Origin: a marine gamma proteobacterium HTCC2143
GTDB lineage: Bacteria > Pseudomonadota > Gammaproteobacteria > Pseudomonadales > Dasaniaceae
Length of the DNA: 64,000 nt
NCBI GenBank assembly: GCA_000169075.1
Contig: AAVT01000011.1
Span: forward strand, 28,467 to 92,466
Reading direction: 5' to 3'
Shown: piece by piece, positions 18,801 to 25,246 of the stretch
Position numbering within the stretch: the stretch's first letter is position 1
Layout: each line of letters begins with the position of its first letter
Made by a program: the position numbers and the translations under genes
The notes under the pieces: generated by a model
Told to the model about the DNA's origin: nothing
Seen by the model: only the letters and a program-made list of their open reading frames with translations
Databases searched by the model: none

Positions 18801-19543
18801 CCCCAAATTTCAAAAGTAGCAGCATCAAATGAGAGCGGGGCAAGTTGTAAAAAACAGCGCTGGTCATCAAACTGGCAGTAAGTATTTTTGGGAGACACGA
18901 GCCGCAAAATACTACAGTGAGGGACAACCACACCTTTTGGCCGCCCCGTAGAACCTGAAGTGTACAGAATGTAGGCAGGGTCTTCACCCTGGCCTGGCTC
19001 AAGGACAGATTCCAACTCTTCCTCACCAGGAGAAGGGCTATCCTCCAGAGGCAATATCTTCAGGCCGGACCCGCACATAACGTCAACGGCGGCTGACGCC
19101 ATAAATGCCACACTGATAGCGGCATCTTCAATCATTAAATCAAGACGGGATCGTGGATATTCAGGACTCAACGGTACATAGCAGGCGCTGATTTTGGCAA
19201 TCGCCACCATTGCCGCTATAGCTGAGGCAGAGCGTTCGGCACATAAACCCACACGATCTCCGGCAACCACGCCCACGGACAGTAGGCGACTAGCCAGGGA
19301 ATCACTCCAATGGTCCAAATCACGATAGCTAAGCGCCCAACCGGCACGTTCAGGTGTTGCAGGGGTTCTCAGGCACAGTTTATTAGGTGTCTTATTTACT
19401 TGATCACTAAAACGGGACTGGATAGTCCCATGATACCCACCTGCATTATTACAGTCCATTGTATCCATTTGCATTACAGTCCATTGTATCCATTTGCTCC
19501 TTGGCGATACATTCTCACCTACAACTGCCAAGTTATCTCTCAA
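12818..19543 (-). CDS. Hybrid NRPS/PKS megasynthase, A-PCP-KS-AT-ACP-aminotransferase
   Basis: The frame is open for 2241 codons from a TTG at 19543; numbering counts from there. Order: adenylation (about 30-530, 'YTSGSTGRPKG' near 194), carrier ('DAGGTSLEAL', Ser near 578), ketosynthase (about 632-1060; Cys in 'TACSTGL' near 808, His near 942 and 979), acyltransferase (about 1165-1450; GHSIGE near 1259, 'HAFHS' typical of malonyl selection), acyl carrier ('GLDSLLL' near 1592), and a PLP aminotransferase of the glutamate-1-semialdehyde aminomutase type (about 1750-2190; Lys in 'GKVVGGGYP' near 2024). The pocket code reads D-A-F-W-L-G-G-T-F-K, valine-like. The aminotransferase after an ACP resembles mycosubtilin-type systems that aminate a beta-keto thioester. 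The start is unresolved: the TTG has no ribosome site, and the only good one (AAGGAG, 19502-19497) is out of frame because of a tandem duplication. Confidence 0.93.
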   Translation of the reverse strand: MRDNLAVVGENVSPRSKWIQWTVMQMDTMDCNNAGGYHGTIQSRFSDQVNKTPNKLCLRTPATPERAGWALSYRDLDHWSDSLASRLLSVGVVAGDRVGLCAERSASAIAAMVAIAKISACYVPLSPEYPRSRLDLMIEDAAISVAFMASAAVDVMCGSGLKILPLEDSPSPGEEELESVLEPGQGEDPAYILYTSGSTGRPKGVVVPHCSILRLVSPKNTYCQFDDQRCFLQLAPLSFDAATFEIWGALLNGACCVVVPGRVMPSYERLAEILAEGITTLWLTSSLYNTIISDAPESLRSVKQLLIGGEALSVTHVRKGLDALPDTQIINGYGPTENTTFTVAYPIPRNFPGTLKKIPIGFPIHATYCEVFDSELKPVADGTKGELIAFGDGVALGYLNRPDLTAERFLELECRDGVTRRGYRTGDIVIRLENGCYDYLGRNDMQVKIDGHRIEPQEIEVFINQLEQVADARVLVKAGPQGQQRLVAYIVGVGELDPGAIRSCVADEFPAFMVPHFIVPLEKLPKNQNGKLDEACLPDPFVSKQSVAGASQQVANCWLKILGRSVGENDNFLDAGGTSLEALRLTELFEKEFERDLQATFVFEYPSVRRQAQFFAQDNSQPAAEIGSISRSGVGQQDIAVIGIACRFPGANNLEEYWDNLVNGRETISFFTEETLSSEVDEAERNHPNYVRARGIVEDCDQFDAAFFGISPAEAAIMDPQQRIMLQLAQHALEDAGCKPGDETLRTGVFAGMNWARYFQQYVLNNEEVKRKFGLFNASLANESDFLSSRISYKLNLTGPSVNVYTACSTGLVAISQACTSIERGDCEMALAGGVSITTPVNSGYMYQEGSMLSKDGHCRPFDAAATGTTFNDGAGFVVLKRLDLALRDGDNIYAVTKGFAVNNDGGNKASFTAPSVAGQVAVYNSALAKAAVSPESIGLIETHGTATPLGDPIEVTALNRSYGGGRRGESCVLGSVKSNIGHTIHAAGVASFIKIVMAVNRGLIPPTLHFENPNPKLELEKTPFYVNKKLLDWNSEGPRRAAVSSLGVGGTNAHIIVEQFKSPLQVPSESAGKDSATPHPGFSVLLSAKSKQALENQVANYQRFFETQPAGYSVADAAYTSRVARQHFPYRAAVTGTTAAELADKLADKKRFATGRAKNVTGSVQGFMFSGQGSQRQLMGHWLYEQNEDFRGMVDRGSKIVLQQQGFDPRSIITDGGKHQDINLDVNQTKIAQPLLFLFEYGLARYLQSCGFQPDFLIGHSIGEFAAAALAGIFSFDDAVKLVAARGALMQSMPPGKMLAVKAGPDEVDDLLATGLGLAAVNAPDRIVLSGPEDIIQAAMEKLTKAKIASSILHTSHAFHSEMMDPIIAGIEELAASIKKHPPTLPVFSTATGELMTDQQATDPAYWAMQLRQPVLFADAVTATREYYQGQAIALVEVGPGVALSSLLACQNAEAKNTVIPAATGSAVGEEFVQEFSQCINGLWASGFKVDWASHFSGINVQKTRLPGYAFQRDKHWLSLSKEDAATPQISAAPVNTASPQQLIAPIQEVTMSTEQHRQAMERKLRELLEDVTGSDLGDVEADDHFSEAGLDSLLLTQVATAIEQEFAIGLTFRHLVEDYTSIGELSDFVASEVAPEKSQVQVPAAGEGIPVSQGMPPQIPPAFVASTSDDAVQQLFQQQLQIMQLQLQVLGGAAPSVMPAIQPTVASENTAESTLVAKEDGADKKVARQTPGTRIVREKLGVELTRAQQLWIDEVMDSYQKKYAGSKKYTQTHRKYLADPRTVSGFNPEWKEIVFPIVTERSKGSKLWDIDGNELIDTSNGFGPIFFGHSPDFITDAVKQQLDLGIETGPQSPLAGEVARLFCELTGNERCTFASTGSEAVVGAIRLARTVTGRKKVAMFGGSYHGITDEVINRAGKDYQALPAAPGISRETTSNMLVLPWADPESLEVLKKLGPELAAVLVEPVQSRMPEFNDQNYLKEIRSITQDCGAAMILDEVVTGFRVAAGGIRERFDIDADLGTYGKVVGGGYPIGIIGGKAKFMDALDGGHWQYGDDSIPEAGVTFFAGTFVRHPLALTAAKAVLDRIKADGPSLYEGLEKKTSLMTAEAKSFIEQMKCEVSFESFTSLFYVSVPESAHWGHMLFLLMTLEGIHIQQYRPNFLTTEHNKEDVDKILIAFKKSLAKLISNGLIEGDMVVAKRFLNEKSRIPKGARLGKNAQAEPAYFLEDPDNNGKYIEVGRP
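19448..19497. repeat. Perfect 25-bp tandem duplication at megasynthase start
   Basis: Two identical 25-bp units lie head to tail at 19448-19472 and 19473-19497. On the coding (minus) strand each contains ATGGATACAATGGAC. Because 25 is not a multiple of three, one copy versus two changes which ATG is in frame with the downstream 2.2-thousand-codon gene. Confidence 0.95.
19449..19502 (-). promoter_or_regulatory. Ribosome binding site with short out-of-frame leader peptide
   Basis: AAGGAG at 19502-19497 precedes an ATG at 19493 by 3 bases and another at 19484 by 12. Both are in the same frame, which ends at TAA 19451-19449 after at most 14 codons (MDTMDCNANGYNGL). The main frame uses the second repeat copy (ATGs at 19474, 19468, 19459), none of which has a convincing ribosome site. 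Removing one repeat unit would put AAGGAG directly before the in-frame ATG. Confidence 0.6.
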
Positions 19544-19702
19544 ACAATCAAACCAACGATTCGAAGAAAATATTAGATAAATGACAACGCTGACAGTGTA
19601 GCATATTCATGGGGAAAACGTTTGATTCAAGTCAATTTTTTTTGGTACTACTTCCAATTGAAAGCCCAAAATCTGGAATCCATGAGCCATCGAGCTCCGC
19701 TG

Positions 19703-20857
19703 TCAAAAATCTTCCAGTCCGAAAATCCGTCGGATACGGCCACTACTCACTAGGCGAGTACGCCAAGGCATTTCAATATGATGAAAACAGAGATGTGACA
19801 GCGCAATAACCAATGATACCGCCACGAGAACTACCACTGACTCCTCGTACATAGATAGTAAGACTCCGGGCTTATCGCCCCAAAACCACACTGAGGACTC
19901 CAGAATCAGCTGCCTAACAAACCAATGAATCATATATATCGAGTAAGAAATCATTCCCAAGTAGATCAAACCAGGGTGCACTAGCCAATGCAATGAGTCC
20001 GATTTCAGTTGTGTTGTTGCCAACACCAGAAAAACGAACAACAACACCGTAATCACATGCGGAATGGGGAGGGCCATACTTAAGCCGCTAACCAAAAACA
20101 AAATCGTCACCGACCTACCATCGAAAAATCGGGCCATGCCCCTTAAGTAGAGTTGATAAAGCACAATACCCATCGACGCTTCCGCTAGACAACGAAGCAT
20201 CATCGGCCAACCTCCCCACCACATACCCAAGTCACCATTGATTAACTCAATAGCAACAATTGCCAACAGACCTAGCATAAATACCAATATCTGCATCGCC
20301 CGGTTAACTCTATGCACAAATACCACTAGAAAAGGAACCAAAAGATAAGCAAACCACTCGGCGCTTATCGACCAGGCTGGCTCGTTCCAAGAACCAACGG
20401 CTGAAAACCCCTGTAACAGGAATATGTTGGCGAGGAATGTAGCAAATGTTCTTCTGTGACCAAAGCCCGTTTCCTGAATTAACTCTGGATTATTGGCATT
20501 GGCAACCACCATAAGATAGACCAGCTGAAAAGCCAGAAACACCAACAACATAAAAAGATGGACGGGATAAATTCTGGCAAAACGCGCCAACATGAATTCC
20601 TTATAAGCAACACTCGTCAGGCCTGTGCTAAATCGTTGACAATAGACATGGGACAAAACAAAGCCACTCAGAATAAAGAACAAATCAACGAACAAATATA
20701 ACTTGGAAATTGCGCGATCTGGCACAAAAAAACTATGCAAATCAGGGAAGATGGTTGCAATGAAATGATGAAAAACAATACCCAATGCTGCTATACCGCG
20801 AAGGGATGTCAAGCCAGCAATATTGACGCTCTTAGGTGGCATGTTTTCCCCCGGCAT
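19703..20857 (-). CDS. Membrane O-acyltransferase, acyltransferase-3 family (OafA-like)
   Basis: This 384-residue integral membrane protein shows the family signature near its N-terminus: 'LTSLRGIAALGIVFHH', with the conserved Arg and His. It then has 'DLFFILSGFVLSHVY' and 'ARFARIYPVHL', and many hydrophobic segments (about ten). These proteins transfer acetyl or other acyl groups from the cytoplasm to sugars outside the membrane, commonly O-acetylating EPS or O-antigen. An internal ATG at codon 6 (20842) has a better ribosome site (GGGGGAAAAC) than the first ATG. It sits between the megasynthase and the CelD-like gene on the same strand, so it likely decorates either the polysaccharide or the assembly-line product. 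Confidence 0.88.
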   Translation of the reverse strand: MPGENMPPKSVNIAGLTSLRGIAALGIVFHHFIATIFPDLHSFFVPDRAISKLYLFVDLFFILSGFVLSHVYCQRFSTGLTSVAYKEFMLARFARIYPVHLFMLLVFLAFQLVYLMVVANANNPELIQETGFGHRRTFATFLANIFLLQGFSAVGSWNEPAWSISAEWFAYLLVPFLVVFVHRVNRAMQILVFMLGLLAIVAIELINGDLGMWWGGWPMMLRCLAEASMGIVLYQLYLRGMARFFDGRSVTILFLVSGLSMALPIPHVITVLLFVFLVLATTQLKSDSLHWLVHPGLIYLGMISYSIYMIHWFVRQLILESSVWFWGDKPGVLLSMYEESVVVLVAVSLVIALSHLCFHHIEMPWRTRLVSSGRIRRIFGLEDF

Positions 20858-20880
20858 AAGCTCTCGCTATAAGCTACTCA

Positions 20881-22023
20881 CTACGCTGTTTTTGCCACAG
20901 CTTTCTTTTCACTCAGTTCCTTTAGCCAATCATTGAACCTGTATGCGATTTTCAAGACAGGGTTCCTAATGACCATGATAGATTCCAATGTGGATTCTAA
21001 TTCTGCCAATCGCTTTTTGTAATCACTATTCTTTCCTTCTCCGGCCAGAAAATCAAACGAATGAATACCCGGATTGTTAAATGCCTCTTCAATAGCATAA
21101 CCAAGATGAAGCGTACCCAATGAGATTTTTTTATCAAAATTTTCTACGTAACCCAGCTGAATATTGTAGACTTTTCCCGCCACTAAGAGATTTAGCATGG
21201 CTGATAGGGTTTCCCCATCAAGCTGCAACAAACTGGATGTACATTGAATATCACTGCCACTGCCATTCGATACCAACCGCCTTACCAAGGCCCTGCGCTT
21301 ATCGGTAAAGGTGGTTGATTTGAACCGGATGTGGTGAAATTCGTCGATACTGTCCATCACCGTGCCGACATCAACAGAATCTCCCGACACCAGTTCAACC
21401 CTGCCATATTCAGCCAATAACTTGCGGCGACCGAACAATTTTAGCCGAGTGTTTCTACCCCGCTTTTCTTTATATTTGTCAAATTTATCTATTGCGTTAA
21501 CCGAATAGCAAATACTCGCGCCTAACACCCTGATTGGGTAATTATTCAGCCGGCTTTGATCTTTCAGTAATCGATGAAAAACATCCTCCCTGACCAGATC
21601 TGACAGGATCGCCTCATCCCAACGTGGGTTGCAAAATATTGCTTCAGCCAAAAGCACGCTAACCGACGCCTCAAGATCACTTCGAACTATCGGACCAAGA
21701 TACTCTGAACGCAAACCACCACCTCTGGAATGCCGATGACCGATGAAATGCAATCGCTTTACCGGCAAGAGTTTGGCAAAATAATGTGTTTTTTCAATAT
21801 AACATGGCGCAATGCCGACTAGCTCACCCCTGTAGTAGGCTGCCTGCAGATACAGCTCTTCCATGTCGGACCGCGCCCAAAGCGTCCACCAATTATACAT
21901 CCAGGCCCAGGACAGGAATAATTTGTCCCCGTTACTTGAAGCCAGCAAGCGCTGCCAATCATCTCTGCCCGCTTTAAACTCCTGCTCACTCCACAGCCTT
22001 ACTTCGAAATCACTCTCACTCAT
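20881..22023 (-). CDS. CelD/BcsL-like GNAT acyltransferase
   Basis: This 380-residue protein fits the CelD-type acetyltransferase fold (Acetyltransf_6, FemAB-related). It opens with 'FLSWAWMYNWWTLWA', continues with 'ELVGIAPCYI', and has a C-terminal half with 'IQLGYVENFDKKISLGTLHLGYAIEEAF' and 'FDFLAGEGKNSDYKKRLA'. Such enzymes are frequent in polysaccharide loci, where they are thought to acylate amino sugars or precursors. It lies 23 bases upstream of the acyltransferase-3 gene and 47 bases after the hydrolase at 22071, so an operon is likely. The two transferases could use the same acyl source; the substrate is not known. Confidence 0.83.
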   Translation of the reverse strand: MSESDFEVRLWSEQEFKAGRDDWQRLLASSNGDKLFLSWAWMYNWWTLWARSDMEELYLQAAYYRGELVGIAPCYIEKTHYFAKLLPVKRLHFIGHRHSRGGGLRSEYLGPIVRSDLEASVSVLLAEAIFCNPRWDEAILSDLVREDVFHRLLKDQSRLNNYPIRVLGASICYSVNAIDKFDKYKEKRGRNTRLKLFGRRKLLAEYGRVELVSGDSVDVGTVMDSIDEFHHIRFKSTTFTDKRRALVRRLVSNGSGSDIQCTSSLLQLDGETLSAMLNLLVAGKVYNIQLGYVENFDKKISLGTLHLGYAIEEAFNNPGIHSFDFLAGEGKNSDYKKRLAELESTLESIMVIRNPVLKIAYRFNDWLKELSEKKAVAKTA

Positions 22024-22070
22024 CGTTATAACTCATGAACATAATCGACTTCTGGCAAATAATTGTATTC

Positions 22071-22919
22071 TCAAAGCAGCCACTCAGCAATTCGTCGCAG
22101 CACAACTGTCTGGCTTTGTGGTTCGGCTATGATATATCCCGCATCGGGATAATACTCTACGCCGTAATATTCACGATCGATTACTGACCTGAACGTATCA
22201 GAAAACTGACTTTTGTAATTGTAATCCGGGGTGCCTCCTGTGAAAGTCGATGGTACTTTGACTTTTCGCCTCATCGACTTGTCAATTCCACCCTTAACAG
22301 ATTCAGATGACGGGAACTCACGAGCATAACTTGCCATCTCATAGTATTCCTCGTCCACACCAACACTTTCATGGGGGGCAAGTTCATTTCCCTTTTGATG
22401 TAACCTAAAGGATCGCATCAGAAAACTCTTCCAGTGCCTCCATTTAAAGACTCTTCGCGAATAGTGGTAAAGATGATATTGCCAATTTTTATAAGAATAT
22501 GCATCTATCTGTACAATACCAACCACCCGATCATCCCCAAGCGCAGCTCCATAGGCAGCGTCCGCTCCGGAACACAATCCGTAAAGTAAAAAATTCTGAA
22601 TATTATATATTTTTTGAAGGTAATCCATTACTTCTTTGGCTTCCTTCGGTGCAGATTCTGTGAAAGAAAGACTTCCGCTTCTTGGGGCGCTATCTCCAAT
22701 GCCTGAAAAGTCGAACCGAATCGATAAAAGCCCCTGTTCTGCCAACATCCGGGCCAACTTCACCGTTAGACGACAAGCACCAACATGATGCATAACTCCG
22801 GAGTTGAAACATAAAACCACAGGCTTTGTGCTATCCAATGTATTGGGAACAGTAACAACACCAGTCAATGGCGCTGGCTTTCCGATACGTACGGCGCGCT
22901 CTTTCATCAACACAGTCAT
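22071..22919 (-). CDS. Alpha/beta hydrolase, paralogue of the hydrolase-1-like protein at 6652
   Basis: The 282-residue protein shares its layout with the hydrolase at 6652: 'LCFNSGVMHHVGACRL', 'IRFDFSGIGDSAPRSG' and a nucleophile elbow GLCSGAD near residue 117, with cysteine at the nucleophile position. It should be a hydrolase or acyl-transfer enzyme of the XrtA hydrolase-1 type. Its ATG overlaps the stop of the short frame at 22916-23176 as ATGA. That is the same junction seen between the hydrolase-2 and hydrolase-1 genes at 7494-7497, which suggests the pair was duplicated. Substrate unknown. Confidence 0.78.
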   Translation of the reverse strand: MTVLMKERAVRIGKPAPLTGVVTVPNTLDSTKPVVLCFNSGVMHHVGACRLTVKLARMLAEQGLLSIRFDFSGIGDSAPRSGSLSFTESAPKEAKEVMDYLQKIYNIQNFLLYGLCSGADAAYGAALGDDRVVGIVQIDAYSYKNWQYHLYHYSRRVFKWRHWKSFLMRSFRLHQKGNELAPHESVGVDEEYYEMASYAREFPSSESVKGGIDKSMRRKVKVPSTFTGGTPDYNYKSQFSDTFRSVIDREYYGVEYYPDAGYIIAEPQSQTVVLRRIAEWLL

Positions 22920-23176
22920 TCAAACCAATCCACGATACCCTGAATTACCGGCTGGGGTAATAATATTCCGACCCTGTTATCCACAAAATTCCAATCACCA
23001 GGTGCAGGCGTAACAGCATATTGAAAGCTATCTCCAAAGTTGGATCTACTCGCCCAATCAGTGGATTCCGATGTTTCATGAGAAACAATTTGCAAGACTC
23101 GCAGAGCTAGTTTTACCTTTCCTTCAAACTGCGTGTATTTTAGAATACATACGCAATCCGAATACCGCCACGCCAT
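22916..23176 (-). pseudogene. Probable C-terminal remnant of a hydrolase-2-like gene
   Basis: This frame codes for at most 86 residues. The part beyond the barrel gene (from about 23139) reads 'ALRVLQIVSHETSESTDW' and ends 'PQPVIQGIVDWFE'. It resembles in pattern the last strand and helix of hydrolase-2 proteins (compare 'DRINVVTTDK' and 'HPKSVLTSIALMVLEK' at the end of the gene at 7494). It joins the next hydrolase by the same ATGA overlap. The N-terminal two thirds and the start are missing, and the 5' part of the frame merely overlaps the barrel gene. It may still be translated as a short protein; the homology is judged by eye. Confidence 0.5.
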
Positions 23177-24462
23177 TCATCATAGTCACCGGACGCAACA
23201 CTGGAGTCTCGCTCTTCGTAAGCCAGTGAATAGACCATTGAAAATTGACGGGTAAGCGACTGATTAACACTGAAGCCGGCATTGACAATACTGTAGTCAT
23301 CGCGGGCATTGTCATTTTTAAAACTGATATCGCGATAGCCAAGCAGCCCGCGCAGGCTGAGCAACCGACTTATCTGGTAGCTGAGCGACGTTCTGAAAGC
23401 AACTTCGTCGGTATCATCGTTAAGTTCTTCGTAGTCTTCTGCCGTGAAAAGAACCGCTGCACTGAACAAGCAGGCCCCACATAACGCTGAATTATTGTAT
23501 TCCAACTCGACGTTAGTGCGTTCAAAAACATCAACTTCAAGAGAGCTGCTATTAAAGTCGCTGAGGCCAGTGAAATCGCCATTGCCATCGCCCATTGAGG
23601 TGTCTGTCAGCTCTTGCAACGCAGACAGCCGCCAGTTGGATGAACCGTCCTGGTAACTCGATTCAGCTTGAAAATAATTGCCATTAGTATTGCCGGATTC
23701 TCGCTGGGATTCATTGTAACCAATATTGATGCTGTAACTGAGCCGGGACAGGGCTGCGCTGTAACCGATGGTGGCACGGTAGTATTCATAGTCGTTGTTG
23801 CCGGTATCAAAACTCACATCTTGATAGTCTATATTGAGGGAGACAGTGTCGACTTTGGACAGACTACGCTGCCAACTAGCACTGGCACCGGCCCTGTTTG
23901 AGTCCTGCTGGTCGTCGTCATCATAACTTATGTCAGAATACGATAGACGCATGTTAATGGCGTCGGCGGCAGATAGCCGCAGGATCAACTCAGGGCTGAT
24001 GGTGGTTATTGAGCGGTCTTCGCGATTTTCCTCAATGTTCGTCAAGGCTCTGTCTCTGACGACATTACGGCGACTGTTTTCCAGCGTCCAATAAAGTTGT
24101 TGGTCAATTTGCTCGTAGACTATAGAGGCGTCGCCGGTGATCGCTGTTTCGTCGCTTTGGGTATCTTTATCATAGGCAGTGAATTCGGCCCGGTAATCAA
24201 TCTCGGCGACAACCGACCCGCCTTGATGATTTAACCCAAAGCCTGCCAATATTTTTTGCTCCAGTTCCGAGCGCTCAGAGGTGGAAGACTTTAACGAATT
24301 GCTGGTATGCTCTAAGCCGGCACCCAAATCAATGGTTGTTTCCAGTGCCGACACCTGCAACGCTGGCAACGATAATACCAACACCGCTAATATCGACCTT
24401 AAAAAACTCGCCATTTTTTGATTATTTATCTTCATCACTCTGTCATCCTTTTTAGTGGGCAT
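23140..24462 (-). CDS. Outer-membrane beta-barrel protein of XrtA/PEP-CTERM EPS loci
   Basis: The likely start is the second methionine of the frame (MKINNQKMASFLRS, at 24435), which gives a clean signal peptide: basic start, hydrophobic 'ILAVLVLSLPA', and cleavage after 'VSA'. The mature protein is rich in alternating polar/aromatic strands, contains many Asp-Asp turns, and ends in phenylalanine ('GGIRIAYVF'), as expected for an outer-membrane barrel. Length and position beside the kinase, Wzz and Wza genes match the uncharacterised exosortase-associated barrel family (TIGR03016). It may act as an outer-membrane secretion or anchoring partner for the polysaccharide. Confidence 0.82.
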   Translation of the reverse strand: MPTKKDDRVMKINNQKMASFLRSILAVLVLSLPALQVSALETTIDLGAGLEHTSNSLKSSTSERSELEQKILAGFGLNHQGGSVVAEIDYRAEFTAYDKDTQSDETAITGDASIVYEQIDQQLYWTLENSRRNVVRDRALTNIEENREDRSITTISPELILRLSAADAINMRLSYSDISYDDDDQQDSNRAGASASWQRSLSKVDTVSLNIDYQDVSFDTGNNDYEYYRATIGYSAALSRLSYSINIGYNESQRESGNTNGNYFQAESSYQDGSSNWRLSALQELTDTSMGDGNGDFTGLSDFNSSSLEVDVFERTNVELEYNNSALCGACLFSAAVLFTAEDYEELNDDTDEVAFRTSLSYQISRLLSLRGLLGYRDISFKNDNARDDYSIVNAGFSVNQSLTRQFSMVYSLAYEERDSSVASGDYDEWRGGIRIAYVF

Positions 24463-24494
24463 CCTGTACCACGGTAAACTTGTTGAGTGCCGCG

Positions 24495-25232
24495 CTAATT
24501 GTTAAACACCAGTCCTGCAAACTTTTCTTCGCCGACGGCATCCACCCCCGCCAACACTTGATTAGGCGTCACTTTACCAAAGGGCACGACTAAAACCGCC
24601 ATATCTGCCACCCCTGACAAAATTCGCGCCAGAGAAGAGTCGCTGACTGGCGGTACATCTAACACTACAAATCTGTCGGGATAACGCTGCTTTACTGATT
24701 CGATCAGTTGGCTCATTCGCGGCGAAGATAATCGCTCGACGGAGGTATCGCCGCCCTTGCCCGGCGGGATGACTCGCACGCGAGGAATTCCCGCTGAATA
24801 GATAATATCTTTCAGCTCTAGGCTAGGGTCGTCTAGGTACTCCATCAAACCAAATTCTGCATTGGATTGCAGCAGCTCATTGGCAAAGGAATGCTCAATA
24901 TTGCAATCAACATAGACGGCGGTTTTTTGTTCATCAAGGGCAAAAGAGGCCGCCATGTTCAGCGCCACAAAGCTGGAGCCCCCACCGAGGCTGAGGGAGC
25001 TCACCAGTAGGGTAAAGTTCTTCCCCTTGGCCCGATCGAGCAGCTTGGTGCGCAACTCGCGGAAGGAACTGAGTACCTGCCGCTGCGCCATACCCGGATA
25101 AATCACTTTCAACGCAGCCAGTTCATCCTGAGTTTTCAAGGTCACTTCAGCCATGTCGGCAATGCTATTCAGCGCTAACTCACTATCAACGGCTTTGATC
25201 AGCGGCTCTTTCATTGGCTGGTCTTTACTCAT
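24495..25232 (-). CDS. CpsD/CapB-type tyrosine-kinase homologue with degenerate P-loop
   Basis: The 245-residue protein has the BY-kinase/ParA-like fold with 'FRELRTKLLDRA', a Walker A region, Walker A' 'AVYVDCNIEHS' and Walker B 'FVVLDVPPVSDSS'. The Walker A loop reads 'SSLSLGGGSSFVALN': the G-K-S/T of active kinases is G-S-S, so the ATP-binding lysine is missing. The C-terminus ends 'FAGLVFNN' without the tyrosine cluster of autokinases. It probably partners with the Wzz protein encoded upstream (25247) as a non-catalytic or weakly ATP-binding regulator of chain length. Similar GGG-type loops occur in a subgroup of XrtA-associated proteins, so this is likely a lineage feature rather than fresh damage. 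Confidence 0.82.
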   Translation of the reverse strand: MSKDQPMKEPLIKAVDSELALNSIADMAEVTLKTQDELAALKVIYPGMAQRQVLSSFRELRTKLLDRAKGKNFTLLVSSLSLGGGSSFVALNMAASFALDEQKTAVYVDCNIEHSFANELLQSNAEFGLMEYLDDPSLELKDIIYSAGIPRVRVIPPGKGGDTSVERLSSPRMSQLIESVKQRYPDRFVVLDVPPVSDSSLARILSGVADMAVLVVPFGKVTPNQVLAGVDAVGEEKFAGLVFNN

Positions 25233-25246
25233 CGCAACACCCTGTT

